From: Engraulis encrasicolus
Lineage: Eukaryota > Chordata > Actinopteri > Clupeiformes > Engraulidae
NCBI RefSeq assembly: GCF_034702125.1
Contig: NC_085860.1
Location: forward strand, 51,219,936-51,283,935
Direction: 5' to 3'
DNA length: 64,000 nucleotides
Shown one piece after another: positions 1 through 38,694 of the stretch (within the stretch, counting starts at the first letter, position 1; the number at the start of each line of letters is the position of its first letter). The notes beneath the pieces are model-generated. The model was not told where the DNA came from and searched no databases. It saw only the letters and a list, made by a program, of their open reading frames with translations. The translations under genes were made by a program, and so were the position numbers.

Positions 1-96
1 TAAATAAGTATATAAGTCAGTGGTCTTTGTGCCTGCAATGTTGTGTGATATGTGAAATGTGAAATATGCAGCATGTGAATGTGTAGTGTTACTCAC

Positions 97-24265
<24,169 letters not shown>

Positions 24266-24324
24266 CTGTGGAGGAGAGGAGAGGAAAAGTGGAGGAGGGA
24301 GGGGTGTTAAAGAGGATATGAGAG

Positions 24325-24515
24325 GGGGGGGCGCTGTGGTGCAGCAGCGTGCTAAGACCCCCCACATTTTGGGCTTGCATGCCCATGGGGACCCCGGTTC
24401 GAATCCAGCCGGGGTCATTTCCCGGTCCTGTCTCATCTCTCTCTCCCAATCATTTCCTGTCTCCTCTCACACTGTCCTGCAATAATAGGCCAAAAAGGCC
24501 CTAAAAATACTAATA
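24325..24515 (+). mobile_element. tRNA-derived SINE near ampd3 exon 1
   Basis: GCGCTGTGGTGCAGCAGCGT, CCCCGGTTCGAATCCAGCC, CATTTCCTGTCTCCTCTCAC, and a tail of GGCCAAAAAGGCCC plus AAAATACTAATAC. It lies only ~60 bases upstream of the coding exon 1 acceptor. Confidence 0.8.
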
Positions 24516-24840
24516 CTAAAAAATAAAGAGGACATGAAAGGTCAAAGGTCAGAGGCAAATATTTCTCTCTCACTCGAACACTTGCACAAGCACATACACA
24601 CAAAGACACACACTTGTTTGTACCGAATGCATGTGTGTGTGTGCGCGTATGTGTGTGTTAGTAATATGGCGGACTTGTGCAACACGTGCTATGTGTCTCT
24701 GCTGTTAGATACAGCCTCAAAATTACTAGAGTGTCAACATTATGTGTCAGGTGTTTTACAGAGTAATTTTAAATGAATTTCTTTTTTATTATAGCCTACT
24801 CTTTTTTGATGAGTTTTGAATGAATGTGGTATGAATATGC

Positions 24841-24871
<31 letters not shown>

Positions 24872-24915
24872 TGTATGTATGTATGTATGTATGTATGTAT
24901 GTATGTATGTACAGT
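24841..24915. repeat. (ATGT)n microsatellite
   Basis: About 18 tetramers. Confidence 0.95.
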
Positions 24916-25172
24916 ATGTGAGTATGTGTAAGAACGTCATCTTATGCCCTAGTCTGCTGCCATATAAGGGACCACAATGGAAATAAGTCTTTTGACTTTT
25001 TTGTGTACATCCCTGTCTATTTGTCCCTTTCAATGTATGGTTATTGTTGCTGTACAATGCTTTTACATCTAATAGACTAAATAAATTCATTCATTCATTC
25101 ATTCATTCATTCATTCATTCACTCATCCTTAATTTCCTTCAGGATCAGCATCTGTTGCCCAGCACTGTGGGT

Positions 25173-25607
25173 TGTTTTGGTTAGAGATGTACAGGATCCA
25201 AGATCCGGTTCCGGATGCGGGAGGATAATAGGGTTTTTCAGACTATCCGGATCCGGCAGGATCTTAAGCAGTGGATCCGGTATCCGGCAGTTAGCTAAAA
25301 ATCAGGATCTGGGGCATCCCTACTTTTTACGTAGCCTAGGCTTTTCAGTCAGTCTTTCACAACCCCAATCGCTGCATGGAGTGAAAGCCCTTTGAAAGCG
25401 GCCGTTGAAGGCAGTGTGGCAGTAAGCCAATGAGTCTTAAAAATTGTTTGCGCCAATGTAATAAAAAGGGCCCACGAGTGCGAGTTGGCTATGTGTTTCA
25501 ACCCTTTCGTAGGATCCGGTATCCGGTTCCGGATCCGGCAGGATCTTAAGTAGTGGATCCGGTATCCAGCAGGATTCTAAAAATCAGGATCCGGTGCATC
25601 TCTAGTT
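25173..25607. mobile_element. inverted-repeat element rich in GGATCCGG
   Basis: Ends TAGAGATGTACAGGATCC and GGATCCGGTGCATCTCTA are inverted. Internal GGATCCGGTATCCGG motifs recur on both sides of a unique centre. Target duplication is unclear. Confidence 0.65.
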
Positions 25608-27819
25608 TTTTTTCTTGCACAGGGATAAATTTAGCTTTCTGCTTACTCACTCACATATACAGAAATTCTGCACTGCTTATCCCCGCCAGTAACTTTGCCA
25701 GAAGTAATCCTGATACCGTGACGTTTTAATTTGACGTGGCAAATAAATAACTAATGGCACTGCCCTGTGGTGGAGAGGCCAAGAAAAACATTATCTTGAC
25801 TTGAAGGCAGTTAAAAGTGAGTGTTTGCTGAGCTGACCTGGAAGAGACATGGCAATTATAAATAAACATGTCTTAAATCCCCGCAGTTAACATGTCTGAA
25901 ACATGTCTCCTAAACTCAGGTTTCTGTCAGCCCACCCCCCCCACCACCACCACCACCACCCTGTTTACTCACCCAAATCACCCTCACCCCTGTCCCAAGT
26001 TACGTCTCAAGCTACTTCCACAACACACCCCCACCTCAACCTTACCCAGACCACAACCCCCACCCCTGAATCTGTCTCAGCTTCACAACCCCCCCCCCTT
26101 CAACCTTACACCAACTCACCACACCCTCATCTTCCACAACAGCAACATGTTCCCTCAACACTGCTTCCCAACAGCTGTGCCTAAAACCCACCCAAGCAAC
26201 ACTAACCAACACACCTCTCTCCTTTAACCCAAGCCAGCACTACCACTACCACCACCGCCTACCCATCTCTCCTTTAACCCAAGCCAACACTACCACCACC
26301 ACCGCCTCCCCACCTCTCCTTTAACCCAAGCCCAACAAGCCTTCATGCCCCTGTCTCTCAGCCACACCCAAACACACCAACTCCATCCCCACCATCTCTC
26401 AAACCAACCTCAAAGGCCAAAGGTTCACCTTTTCCCAACTAAACCCCAAGTGCCTTACCAATCGGCGAAGCTAACCAGCCAAATCCTGACCCCCTCTTTT
26501 CACCCCAGACGTCTGTATAGAAGTCAATAGTAGAGGGCTAAACTGCGACACCTACAGTCTGATTCCCATAAAACAAGCTTATTATGACACCTCTAGATAC
26601 TGGAGTCTCTATGTCTGCAGTGCACATGTTGCTAGCTGAGCTGCGGGGAGCCAAGCAGCTGGAGCATGCGTGCCATGCCACACACATGCATGTGCATCCA
26701 AATGTACAGGACGTGCTGGACTCTGGATGTTTCTGAATTGAACTTTAACAAGGCATGTTTGTCCCTTCTTCATTGATGGACAGGCACAGAGACGTGTGTG
26801 TGTGTGTGTGTCCACACAGACTGTCACCGCAGACCTGCACAAGGATTATCTAATCAGATGACATTTTCAAAACTGAGTAAAAAAGTAATGATAAAAAAAA
26901 ATGCACAGTGCATATAAATGCATGCAAATGAAGAGAAGTATATATTTTTTTATTCAATTAAGATTTTGATACAACATTGTCATTACATACCCTGGCCTCT
27001 GCCAAAATAAACCAGGTTACCAGATAAATTGAACATTAACATATGTAACTGCAAATATTATTTGGAAATAAAAATGACATACTCTGGTATACTCCAGTTA
27101 ATGACGTGGCAAATGCTTTGTTTTACAAGGTTGTATAAAGCAGGGATCGAGAGCTACCAGAGCCGAGCCATCACTGCTATGGTGTTATTTACGTGACTAA
27201 CCTCCTAATCTTGTTTGTGTTGAATGAACAGTTGTTGCTTTTTTTGGGAAGTTGGCTAGGCCTGGCCCTGGCTGACAGGCAGCTGTTCACCAGATATGCA
27301 GACGAAAACAAGCAGCACACAACATAACACTGCACTGCACTGCCACACAGTACGCCCGTGCAACGGATAGGCCTACACACAGGGCAACGCTATGCACACT
27401 AGAGATGCAAGGCTATGCTATGCACACAATGCCAAAGTTTGCCAATGCAGGTTATTTCCATTGCAAACGTCCCCCATAACCCTGTAACAGAATTGAAACA
27501 GTTATGAATGCAGATGGAAATTCCAACTGTCTACTCAACCCCCCACCCACTATCTAGTACTCTCTAGACTTGGACAGACTGCATTTTATACAGGAAGTGA
27601 GCTCTACTCCAGATAGCTTAAAATAAAGTCATGCAACTAAGTTAGTACATTTGGTGGTAGAAAAAAAACCCCACCATCTGTCTGAGATTGGTATTTAAGA
27701 GTGCACTGTTTTTTTAATAGCAAATAGACTTGGACAAACACCACCGATTGGACAGCCGGACGGCTTCCTAATGTTTGCCCTCATTCAACCCCAGTCGTCT
27801 CGGCCTGTTCAGCCTGTTC

Positions 27820-27990
27820 GGTGCAGTGGTGTGGTGGTGGTGTGGTGGTGGTGTGGTGGTGGTGTAGTGGTGGTGTGGTGGTGGTGTGGTGGTGTGGTGG
27901 TGGTGTGGTGTGGTGTGGTGTAGTGGTGGTGGTGACGGTGGTGTGGTGGTGTTGTGGTGGTGTGGTGGTGTTGTGGTGGTGGTGTGTTTT
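27820..27990. repeat. GGTGT/GGT tract
   Basis: Imperfect GTGGTGGT repeats over 170 bases. Confidence 0.93.
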
Positions 27991-28099
27991 TCCAGCTCCA
28001 CAGCAGCTGCTGGTGATGCACATGTCTGCGCTGCACGCTACAGCAACCCACCCAGGGCTCTGAGGAGTCTGGACACGGCACTGCTATGTCCGCCCGCCT

Positions 28100-28744
<645 letters not shown>

Positions 28745-28794
28745 AAATGAGGTCAACCGTGTGTGGCGGTTTCATGGAAGGGGTCACCAGTTCG

Positions 28795-30290
28795 GTGTAT
28801 CGTCTCTCTCTCTTTGATTGTACAATTTCTGGAACGATACAGGGGTCGTCTCCACGGTAGGCGACCCAGTGAAACCCTGACCCAGCCTTTCTAGGAAGCC
28901 CCACCCTCCCCCACTGCGTAGCATAGCACTTATGATTTACCCACTGGCTATGCTAGCATAGCACTCATAACCCACACCCCACTTGGTTCGACAGCCCATT
29001 AGTCTTAATGTACAGAGTAGAGATCTCAAGTCACTGGCTGAGAAAAACACTCATAAATTAATTTTGAAAGCATGGGGGGAGGGGGGAGGGGACTCCAGCT
29101 GCTGGAGCACCAGGTCAGCCTGACAAATCCAACTGAAAACAGTTTTCAGGAAATAGACAAGACTCGGAATTCATCAGAAATTGTAGCTCAATGAAATCCA
29201 CCAAACTACTTCCTGTGGTAGGCTGCCTTGACAGTTGGCAACTGACAATTGACAGTCCTACATCCAAACACAATGAAATATTCAGACCACGAAGTTTGAA
29301 CTTAAGGGTTGTCAAGCCAATGGGATGTCGGGCCAAATTTTTGGCGCACCACCACAAAGACCCTCGGGTGGCACAGGTAGCAGGCACTACATTTTGAGAA
29401 CTACTGCTCTCTCTCTCTTTGATTGGAACATTTCTGGAACGATACAGGGGTCGTCTCCACGGTAGGCGACCCAGTGAAACCCTGACCCAGCCTTTCTAGG
29501 AAGCCCCACCCTCCCCCACTGCGTAGCTGCGTAGCATAGCACTTATGATTTACCCACTGGCTATGCTAGTGTTTCTCAACCTTTTTTTAGGCGAGGCACC
29601 CTTTCAATTCATGAAAAATCTCAAGGCACCCCAAACCAACGAGCCGTAACATGGTATCGCATTCGATATCACACAAGCTTAGAAAAGTAACCTCAGACAG
29701 GCTATGTGTGGCCGTACTGGGGTGACCTAAATTGACTTTATTGTCCGTAAGTGGTGGATGAAAGATTCCATTGACTAAGCATTAATTTCTTAATTTAGAT
29801 AGACAAATATGTATTATACTACATCATTTATTTAAGTCAATTTCACATAGGCTTACTGTCAGCCACGTTTCCGCGGCACCCCTGAGGGGGGCGTGCAGCA
29901 CCCCAGGGTGCCCCGGCACCCCTGTTGAGAAACACTGGTCTATGCTAGCATAGCACTCATAACCCACACCCCACTTGGTTCATAGTCACTGGTCCGACAG
30001 CCCATTATTCCTAACGAACAGAGAAGAAATGCAAGTCACTGACTGAGAATAACGTTCATAAATTCTTTTTCAAAATGCATGGAGGGGCAGGAGGTGATGG
30101 AGGGGGCAGGTCAGCCTGACAAATCCAACTGAAAACAGTTTCCAGGAAATAGACAAGACTCGGAGTTCATCAGAAATTGAAGCGCAATGAAATCCACCAA
30201 ACTACTTCCTTTGGTTGGCAACTGACAATTGACAGTCCTACACCCAAATAAATACAATGAAATTCAGACCACGAAGTTTGAACGTAAGGG
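28795..30290. repeat. tandem duplication of ~510 bp
   Basis: GGAACGATACAGGGGTCGTC begins matching segments at ~28832 and ~29434. Both continue through AACCCACACCCCACTTGGTT to CAGACCACGAAGTTTGAAC. The second copy is enlarged by the hAT MITE at 29567-29937. Confidence 0.88.
29567..29937. mobile_element. hAT-type MITE in a tandem duplicate
   Basis: Ends TAGTGTTTCTCAACC and GTTGAGAAACACTG, with an 8-bp duplication G(G/T)CTATGC at 29559-29566 and 29938-29945. The sister copy near 28950 reads GGCTATGCTAGCATAG without the element, an empty site. Confidence 0.85.
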
Positions 30291-30445
30291 CTTTAACTTT
30301 ATTTTATTAAATTTATATTTAATTAAACTTTATTTAATTATACAAACTGTAACGTTTTGATCCACCAGTGGTTCCTCAGGCCTGAGGCAGATCTCAGTGG
30401 TGGATCGAAACGTTGCCGTTTGTCTAATAAAATAAAGTTTATATT
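30290..30445. repeat. degenerate inverted repeat
   Basis: AAACTTTATTTAATTA and AACGTTTTGATCCACCA on the left pair with TGGTGGATCGAAACGTT and AATAAAATAAAGTTT on the right, around CCTCAGGCCTGAGG. Confidence 0.6.
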
Positions 30446-30513
30446 ATTTTGTAGCTAACGCCTAGGTGTCAACCGGGCCAACAGTCACGTGCATGGTGTG
30501 CAATGGTACAGAG

Positions 30514-30857
30514 CAGTGGTTCCCAACTTATGGGTCGCCAAAGATCCACAGGGGGTCGCGGAGCCCACTTGATTTTAAGGGGTTTCATTTGAAATATATA
30601 GCCCATGATGATTAGCCTAAATGACAAAGCATTTAACTAATACATGCATAGAAGCAGCAAATTGTAAGTGCTACATTAAACATGTATTCTATATTTGACC
30701 AAAGACGAATTGAGGAATAAAATAACTAAAATTAGTTTTCCCAGGAAACAGAGGGCATCTTGTGACTCCCTCTCGTGCGGGTGCTGGCGTGGTTGGGTCA
30801 CCAACGCTTACAATAATAAAAACATGGGCCCCTGAAGAAAAAGGTTGGGAAGCACTG
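30514..30857. mobile_element. hAT-type MITE (344 bp)
   Basis: Ends CAGTGGTTCCCAAC and GTTGGGAAGCACTG, with the perfect 8-bp target duplication GTACAGAG at 30506-30513 and 30858-30865. Confidence 0.88.
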
Positions 30858-31059
30858 GTACAGAGTATAGCGCTTCAACCCTTTAATGCAGAGGCTTTAC
30901 CACAAGCTTGTTGTATCCAAAATGGCATTGACCTTAGTCTTAATCTCTTGGTAATGTCATTGCAGTGTTGGTATGAGCTGGTGATCCTATCTGCATCAAT
31001 CTGCTAGGAGTACTACTAACACCAACTGGCGTAGTATTCCTGTGAGAAAGTTTGGCAGG

Positions 31060-31225
31060 GCCCTGCCGTGGCTTAGCGGTAGGGCACTCATCTATGTGGC
31101 CGACCTAGGTTTGATTCCGACCTGGGTCCTTTCCCCTACCCTCTCTCTCTCTCTCAAAAACCTTTCCTGTCTCTCTCTCTCAGACTGTCCTGTCACTAAG
31201 ATATTAAATATCTTTTAAAACAAAT
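31060..31225 (+). mobile_element. tRNA-derived SINE
   Basis: CCGTGGCTTAGCGGTAGGGC (A box), CTAGGTTTGATTCCGACC (B box), (CT)n body, then CCTTTCCTGTCTCTCTCTC and an A-rich end. Confidence 0.75.
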
Positions 31226-32029
31226 GAAAGTTTGGCAGAACATATTGGTCTAGCCTCACACCACAGGGGACAATGACAGGAAGATTTGCGTGCCAATTTG
31301 CCGCCAGGCTGTCACCACCTCGCGCCTCTGCTCAACTTCATTTCAATCCAGCAACTAGCTCAGGTATCGCAGCTACTATCCATGGCTACAAGTGCGGCGC
31401 CATTACTATTTGGATCGCAGTTATTAGTGCTGCTAAATCATTACAAAAGGGCTATGGGCAGCCAAACCAGAGCTAGCAGGCAGGAAACGTTGGGGTAGCA
31501 CAAAAACATGTTGAAATGGCCGGAGTTAACCCATTTTAGCCTGGAGCGACATATCCGCTGCATTCAGGCTCTTGAATTGTAATTTTTGTTTTTTTGTTTT
31601 TTTAAATGTGGGTATTTTAGAGATGAATGAACACATTCTAATGCAAGATGAGGGTCCTAACTTTTAAATGCAACTTATTTAATGTTTTTATGTGCTTCGG
31701 AGGCCTGAGATATTTAGGTGGCAGAGGGCACATTTTCCCAAAAAGGGATGAGGCTAAAATGGGTCAATGGGCATGGTAGTATAGCCTGGCGAGAACACCA
31801 TCAAAAAAACCATCCATTGAAGTATGCCCCGGCCAATCAGCGAGAAGAGGTGAAGCCGCAAGCCGGTACCTGACTGACATTATCCAATGTGTAGTCAGCT
31901 TGATTTTTTTCACCCCCCCGGACACCTCAGCTGGCAGGTGCATTGGAGATGACCCATGGGTCACTATTCAGTAAAACTATAAAATTCCACACTGACAGTG
32001 CAGGAGTTTTACAGTTTTTCTGATCATCC

Positions 32030-32535
32030 ATATGCAGTCCGTTTATAGTTCAGTAAGTAGCCTACACATACTTTTACACCACACCCATATAGCTGTGATT
32101 AAAAAAGTATGTGGCCAACATGGGGTGGGGCGGGCCAACGAATTCAAATGCTGCGATATCATACATTTTCCGCGAGGTGAAATGAAACCTGATGGCCTTA
32201 TGCATGAGGCTGCAATAATGTGTCAGTGGGTCAGAGAGTGAAGTGTTCCTACAGTCTGGCTGATTCCAGAACAGCTGCCACGCTCACTCCCCAACACAGC
32301 ACACAGCACATGGCACAGGCACATGGCTCACAATGACACGTACAGCAGACAGTATGTTACGTTTATAGTTCAGCAAGTACATATACTTTACGCCACAACC
32401 AGATACTGTAGCTGAGACCAAAAAAGTGCATGGCCAACATGGAGCGGGCCAACCAATTCAAATGCTGCGATGTCATACATGATTTTCCACGAGGTGAAAT
32501 GACAGACAGGCACATGGCTCACAATGACACACTGT
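32030..32535. repeat. diverged tandem duplication (~320-bp period)
   Basis: GTTTATAGTTCAG, GTGGCCAACATGG/CATGGCCAACATGG, AATTCAAATGCTGCGAT and CGAGGTGAAATGA recur in the same order at ~32040 and ~32360. CACATGGCTCACAATGACAC recurs at ~32320 and ~32511. Confidence 0.8.
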
Positions 32536-32882
32536 AGGCACAGTGACAGGACACTATTTGAGAGAAACGTGCTGCACTACTCAAAAAAGTAAAGGGACCA
32601 ACAAAACAAAGCAATGCAACTTCAGATGAATCACATTTCTGTGATATCAGCCTGTCCAGTTAGGAGGCAACAGCCATTGTGAATCTGTTTTGCCTACTGT
32701 TAGACAGGCACACATCACTCAATAGTAGAGTAGAGTAGAGTACTTTTAGTAATCCCGAAGGAAATTAAGATGTCTGTCAGCTAACATAAATACACAAATA
32801 CGAAACATACACCAATAGCTAATACACATAACAGTAAGAATACAGCACACACTTGAGTACAGCAATCGGTCTTACAGCAGTT

Positions 32883-32884
<2 letters not shown>

Positions 32885-32960
<76 letters not shown>
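32885..32960. repeat. (CA)n microsatellite
   Basis: About 37 CA units. Confidence 0.95.
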
Positions 32961-34029
32961 GACACCTATCCTATATTGAAGTGACAATACACTCGACAGT
33001 ATGATGATATATTCAACAATGCAAAGGCAATGGCCAGTATTTGAGAGAAACTTTTTCATGCAGATGAAATTGCCAGCAACACAACTCAACTCAACTATCC
33101 TAATATCATTGCTATGACATTACAGAGAGTCTTACAGAGACTTACAGAGTTGCCATTAGCATTACTATTTTAGCAACAACAAACTTACCCTATAATATAA
33201 TAGAGGCTTTGCATGAATGGGTTGCTCTGAAAGTCACTACTTAACCCCTAAGCATTGTAGCTGCGTTCAGTGACAGCAACGTCATCATTCCTTGTGAACT
33301 GAACAAGGGCCCATTTCTGACCTGCTGGTGGAGGTCTATTCTCAGTGGCCTTCATTGACCTTCCCCTGACCTCCTGTGATCCCTCAGGTCATTGGCACAG
33401 GGCTAATAGTATTCAGGCTCCATGCCTGATTTCAGGCTTGACAGAGTTTGCAAAAATAAAAACATTGATAATAATTAGCCATTAGGTTATTCTTATCTCA
33501 GAGTGTTACGAGTGTTACAAGTTCAGGGTTTTCTTCTACTATCAGGCTTAAATAATGGTCATACACAGGCTATTAAATGTTTGAATAGTGTGTCAAAATA
33601 GGCCTACGTTACGTCACTATGCAGTATCTTGTCGTCGTCGTTAGAGCAGGGGAAAAAGTTCAGGCTCAGGATTTCTTTTCACTATCACCCCTGTTGGCAC
33701 TTGCGGGTTTTCTTGACGTGCGTACCTGACCCCAGTCCAGTGGCAGAACAATGGCACACTGGGCCCCAGGGCAAAAACACTGATAGGCATCCGCATGCCA
33801 ACACTGACTGGCATGCAGCTCGCAATGGTTGCAATAGGGCCCCCACCACCAATACAGGAGGGCCCTGGGCCAAGGGGCCAAATGCCCTGCTTGCCCCCCC
33901 TATAGCTCCGTATATGACCCGTCACAATGAACGGCAGCTGCAGCATGGAGAAGGAAAAAATGCTCTGTCACCACAGTCCTGGAAATCATCCTCAGTGTTC
34001 ATTTCACTCTCTCACACTCTCACGCACGA

Positions 34030-34030
34030 A

Positions 34031-34118
<88 letters not shown>
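34030..34118. repeat. (CT)n microsatellite
   Basis: Two CT runs around a CTGT interruption. Confidence 0.94.
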
Positions 34119-34120
<2 letters not shown>

Positions 34121-34777
34121 TACCTTCGATTATGCCCAAAGACATCTTTCCGTCTGTGTTAGTCTCTCTTCTTTTCATCTTGTCTGCAAGTCTGGCTTAC
34201 TGTAGTGTAGGTACTGCCCACCCGTGTGCAGTGGTGTGGTACAGTGCTGAATGTGTCTTTTCCTCTCTCTGTAGTGTGCGTCTGTCTTGACTTCCTCTGA
34301 AGTGTGGGTTACCGGATAGGGTTCCGTAGCGTAGCGCAATACTGTGGTGGTGCGTCTTGGCCTCTTCCTCTCTGTCTTTCTGTACTGTGCGTCTGTCTGT
34401 ATGTGTGTCTCTGTATACTTCTGTTTTCTTTGGCGGCGTGCAATGGTTAGGCTGCGGCACTGGAGGCAGTTATACTTATACAGTGATGTGGCATCTGTCA
34501 AGTCAGTGTTATGAATGAGCTCAGAGAGGCTGCTGAGTAGACTGGCTGCCTGTGTATGTGTGAGCGTCTCTCTATCTGCCTGTCTCTCAATATGAATGTG
34601 TGTCTCTCGCTATCTGAGTCTCTGTCTGAGTGTCTTGAGAGTCACTCCGGGTCCTCTATTTTAAGGGGGGGCGAGCTAACGCGTCACCACGGCCAACACG
34701 GCAGTCGATGGGGACACACAGTAATCCGTTACCAGTATGCTACAGCTGGCTGACAACTGAGACAAGCATCAACACCC

Positions 34778-34779
<2 letters not shown>

Positions 34780-34813
<34 letters not shown>

Positions 34814-34890
34814 CCACCGTACACACACACACACACAAGCATGCACACACACACAGGCGCGCACAGACACACACGCGCGCGCACACACTT
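34780..34890. repeat. (CA)n and CGCG-interrupted microsatellite
   Basis: CA tracts with CACGCGCGCGC, an alternating purine-pyrimidine stretch able to adopt Z-DNA. Confidence 0.9.
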
Positions 34891-36284
34891 GTACAGACAC
34901 CATGTCAGCATACCGCGCAAACACCCAAAACACGGACATGTGCATGGTACATGTGCTCTATGGGGGTATGCTAGCTATGTATGCTAGCTATATGCAGTAT
35001 TGCCAGATTGGGCGGGTGCCCGCCCAATTGGGCTACTTTGGATGAGCGTCTGCGGGTAAAAACAGGGAAAATTGGTCATTTGGCGTTTTTTTCAGCCGTT
35101 TTTGGGCCCATAGAAGTCAATGTAAATTGTTGAATTTGGGCGGAATTTAGCACATTTTGGCAGTTTTTGAGAAGCTTTTGGGCAGGATTTGGTCAGACAC
35201 ATCTGGCAACACTGGCTATATGGGGGTATGTATGTTAGACACACACCACAGATCACCACACAAACACCCAAATGCTGACACGTGTTCAGGCGCCGCATGT
35301 GGGGTGTGTTTGGTAAAGTGTGTCATGGATGGACCATGGTGTTTGCACAGTTGCACAAGAGTTTCTTAATCTAAAATCAAGTCAGACCAATGAAAGGCAC
35401 AAAAAAGTGATGGAGCTAAGTGCTAAGCTAAGTGCAAATCGTGTTTGTAATGCTACTTGTCTTGGTTGTTCCATTTGTCAAACTTGGTAAAGTCGGACAG
35501 AAATGAAGAGTAAAGGTGCAGTTTCACAACTAAAAATTAAAGCAAACGAATAAAAGGCACAAAAAGTTGACTGCAAATTGCGTTTTTCTGTATGACACTT
35601 CATTTGTCACACTCAATGTTGTATTCAAGTCAGTGGTCACACTCGATGTGACAACATAAGTGTAAATGGCAGCTTTAAGCCTTTAATACCACAACAACCC
35701 TTTGTGTTAGAGTGTGTGTCTGTGAGCTTGGATAGATACCACTCTCTGCTGCGGCACTGGGTATTGTCAACTGTTCAGAAGGTGGCACAGGCACAGTACA
35801 AATATAGCGCAGATGAAGCAGCCAGAAGAGGCAGCACAGATGAAGCAGTATGCAAACTTCAGGGACTGTTTTAAACACACTCAGCCTCAGTGGCCTCTCT
35901 GTATGGAAATAAAGGCCAGCCAAACCGGCATACACAGCTAGTACTGACTGGAGATGCAAATTGTTCTTTTTTTTTCTCTGGGTGGCTGATTTCCCTTTTT
36001 TGTTGTTCTCCTTTTCTCTCTTGCAAGTGTGTTGGCATAGATACCTAGCCCCACAGTGCCAACTCTTGCTCTTTTCTTCTTGCAGATTTTCTTGTTGGCA
36101 TCAGAGCCGACCACTGCAACTCAGTCTCACAAATACGTAAAAGCCTCGGCTCCAAGCACTTGCTAATGATGCTACAAGGAAGTCGATACATGTAAATGTA
36201 ACTGTTGCCTTTCACAGGCAAAACATTCTGTCAACCACTGCGAATTAACATTCAGGTCTATCTGGCTTAGTATCTATTTGCTAA

Positions 36285-36381
36285 CCTGGTTCTCACGCAG
36301 ATGGATATTCATCCCGTGCGAGCTCACGAAGTGTAACGAAGATGCACGAAGCACTAAGGGTCTGCGCGAGAGCCAGGCTAT
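36285..36381. mobile_element. short palindromic MITE
   Basis: AACCTGGTTCTCACGCAGA at the left mirrors TCTGCGCGAGAGCCAGGCTA at the right, over ~95 bp. Confidence 0.55.
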
Positions 36382-37778
36382 CTATTTGCCTGCCTGTCTA
36401 TAAATTTGGTCAGCTAGCCTGAAGCAGTATATTGGGTTTCACCCTAGTCAGAGCCTATTGTACCAGTGCAGCTTAGTCTCACAATCAAAACGCCCTCCCA
36501 TTGAGGCTGTCGTCATGTTTTAGCATATGTATCGCACGCTAGTGCATTCTGCGTGTTGGTGCGATGCCTTTTGAAGTTAAGGCATGCTCCACAGACGCAA
36601 CGGTAAAGCACTTTCATGCACGCTTTACCTTGCAAAGGTGTATTGGACACACGCGATAGTCTGTTCAAATCAGCATGTCATCTAGGTATATACGCAGTGC
36701 ATGATGACATGTTGTCCCATTAGCCTGTTGATAACATGAAAAGTTTAGTCTAGTTTACTTGCTACACCAGTGCAACTCACAAATACAGGAATAGCCCCTC
36801 CAATTAGTATAAAAGCCCCTTGCGGTCCTACAATAGCAACTCTTAACCTTGCCTTCTTGTAGATATAAACTGGCATAGTCAGGTTCCCAGTCTCACAAAT
36901 ACAGTATAAAAGCCCCTCCCAGAGCCATGGGCATGCCTCACCTTGTGAAGAAAAAAAAAACTAGGAACATTCCTCCCTTCACACACACCCTGTAACCAAC
37001 ACACACAAGGCAGAGCCAACGCCTATGATAAATCCACAGATCCAACAACCCACTACCACATGCAACCCTCGTGTTCCAGCTATCACTTTATCCACCCCCT
37101 GGCAGTGCACACCGCCCCTCTACTACACTTCTTTTCTGCCATTTAGTGACAATAGCACACATGAAAATATAAACAAAACAGGCAAACAAACTGACTAGCA
37201 AACACACAAACAGGAAGTGAAGAGAAGACATGAGAGACGTTGCAAGTCAGTCAGTTGGGACAAAGTGTTTTCGCACGCCATCGCTCCACTGGGTCACCCC
37301 CGTGTCGAGTTACACGCTTGACACACTTTGTTGACCTTGGGCTTTGGCAGAAAGGCCACAATGACTTCCCTGTACGCCCCACGGCTTAAAAATAAATCGC
37401 ACTGCAGCCGCCCTGTCCTTTTGCTTTGCCTTTGCAAAGTGGAAAGGGGGGTGGGGGGCTAAGCCTTGCTCCCCCTGCACCACCGAAAAAAGTCCCACAT
37501 ACACATAGAGTATAAGCCCCCCATGCAGGCCAGGCAGCCACTGATGGCAGGTGATCTGATCTGTTGCTGTGCTATCGCTCTCCATCCCTGCTGCCTTAGC
37601 AAGGTGACGATCCTCAGCTATGTGCCCCAGAAGCCCTTCTGCATAGCAACCAAACCAGCCGTCCGCACACCCGCCCGCCCGCCCGCTCGATGCAATCTGG
37701 CAGCACGATCTGCGAAAGTCCAAGAGCGATACGTGCTGTTTACAGCTTGGCCTTCCTGCTCATGATGTCTCTCTCTCT

Positions 37779-37810
<32 letters not shown>

Positions 37811-38694
37811 AACACAAACGCACACACACACAAACCACCACTATACATGTGTGTATCAGCGTGTGTATGTGTGTGCATATGGTCAGTACAGCTGTGATTC
37901 AGCAGAGTGTGTGTGTGTGGGCTCTACCTGTGGTGTGATCTGCGATTCCTTCGTAGATGTCCAATCGACTGTTTCTGTGCAAGGTGAGTCTCTTACTGAC
38001 AGACTGACTAAACTGACTGACTGGGAGAGGTGTCAGCACCTATTTGGTTTGTTTTTCTCCGTTGCTCTCTCTTGCTCTCGCCCTCTCTCTCGCTCGCTCT
38101 CTCTATCCCCTCCTTTCCTGCCAACGTTCTCCTGCTAACCTTTTCGCCATTTGTTGGGAAACAATCAAAAGTAACATGACTCCACCTTTCGCAGGAGTGT
38201 TGACCCATCCCACCACCCTCATCCACATTAAGCCTCTCTCTCTTCCTCTCTTTCTCTCTCTCTGCCTCTCTGTCTCTTACTCTCTCTCTCTCTCTCTCCC
38301 TCTGCCTCTCTGTCTCTCCCTCTCTCTCTCTCTCTTTATCGTGTGCTATAAACTCACTCCCTCTCTTTCCCGGTGCTTTCCCCCCTTCCCTTTGCTCAGC
38401 TCTCTGCCAACATCAGAGCTAAAGCTTGCTCTTGGCTGTGCTTCCCCGAGGCTGATTAAGTGCATGGCTATGTGGCCATGTTGTGCCATAACCTTGGCAC
38501 ACAGTATACAGCCAGTGGCTATTTTCAGATGGTCCCTCACTAATAGTAGTGGTAGCTATATCGAAAAACAAACTTCCCATGACCCCATGGTGACATGCAG
38601 GGAAATTCACAAGCTTTCAGTTTCTGCTCCATCAGAAAGGGCACCAGAAGGGGCAGCATACTATTTTCATAGAGTCAATACTGTCCAACGTGAC

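Noticed and set aside
25892..26530. Pro/Thr/His-rich frames at 25.9-26.5 kb
   Set aside because: Low-complexity C-rich sequence with a repeated TCTCCTTTAACCCAAGCC unit; no splice sites or family match.
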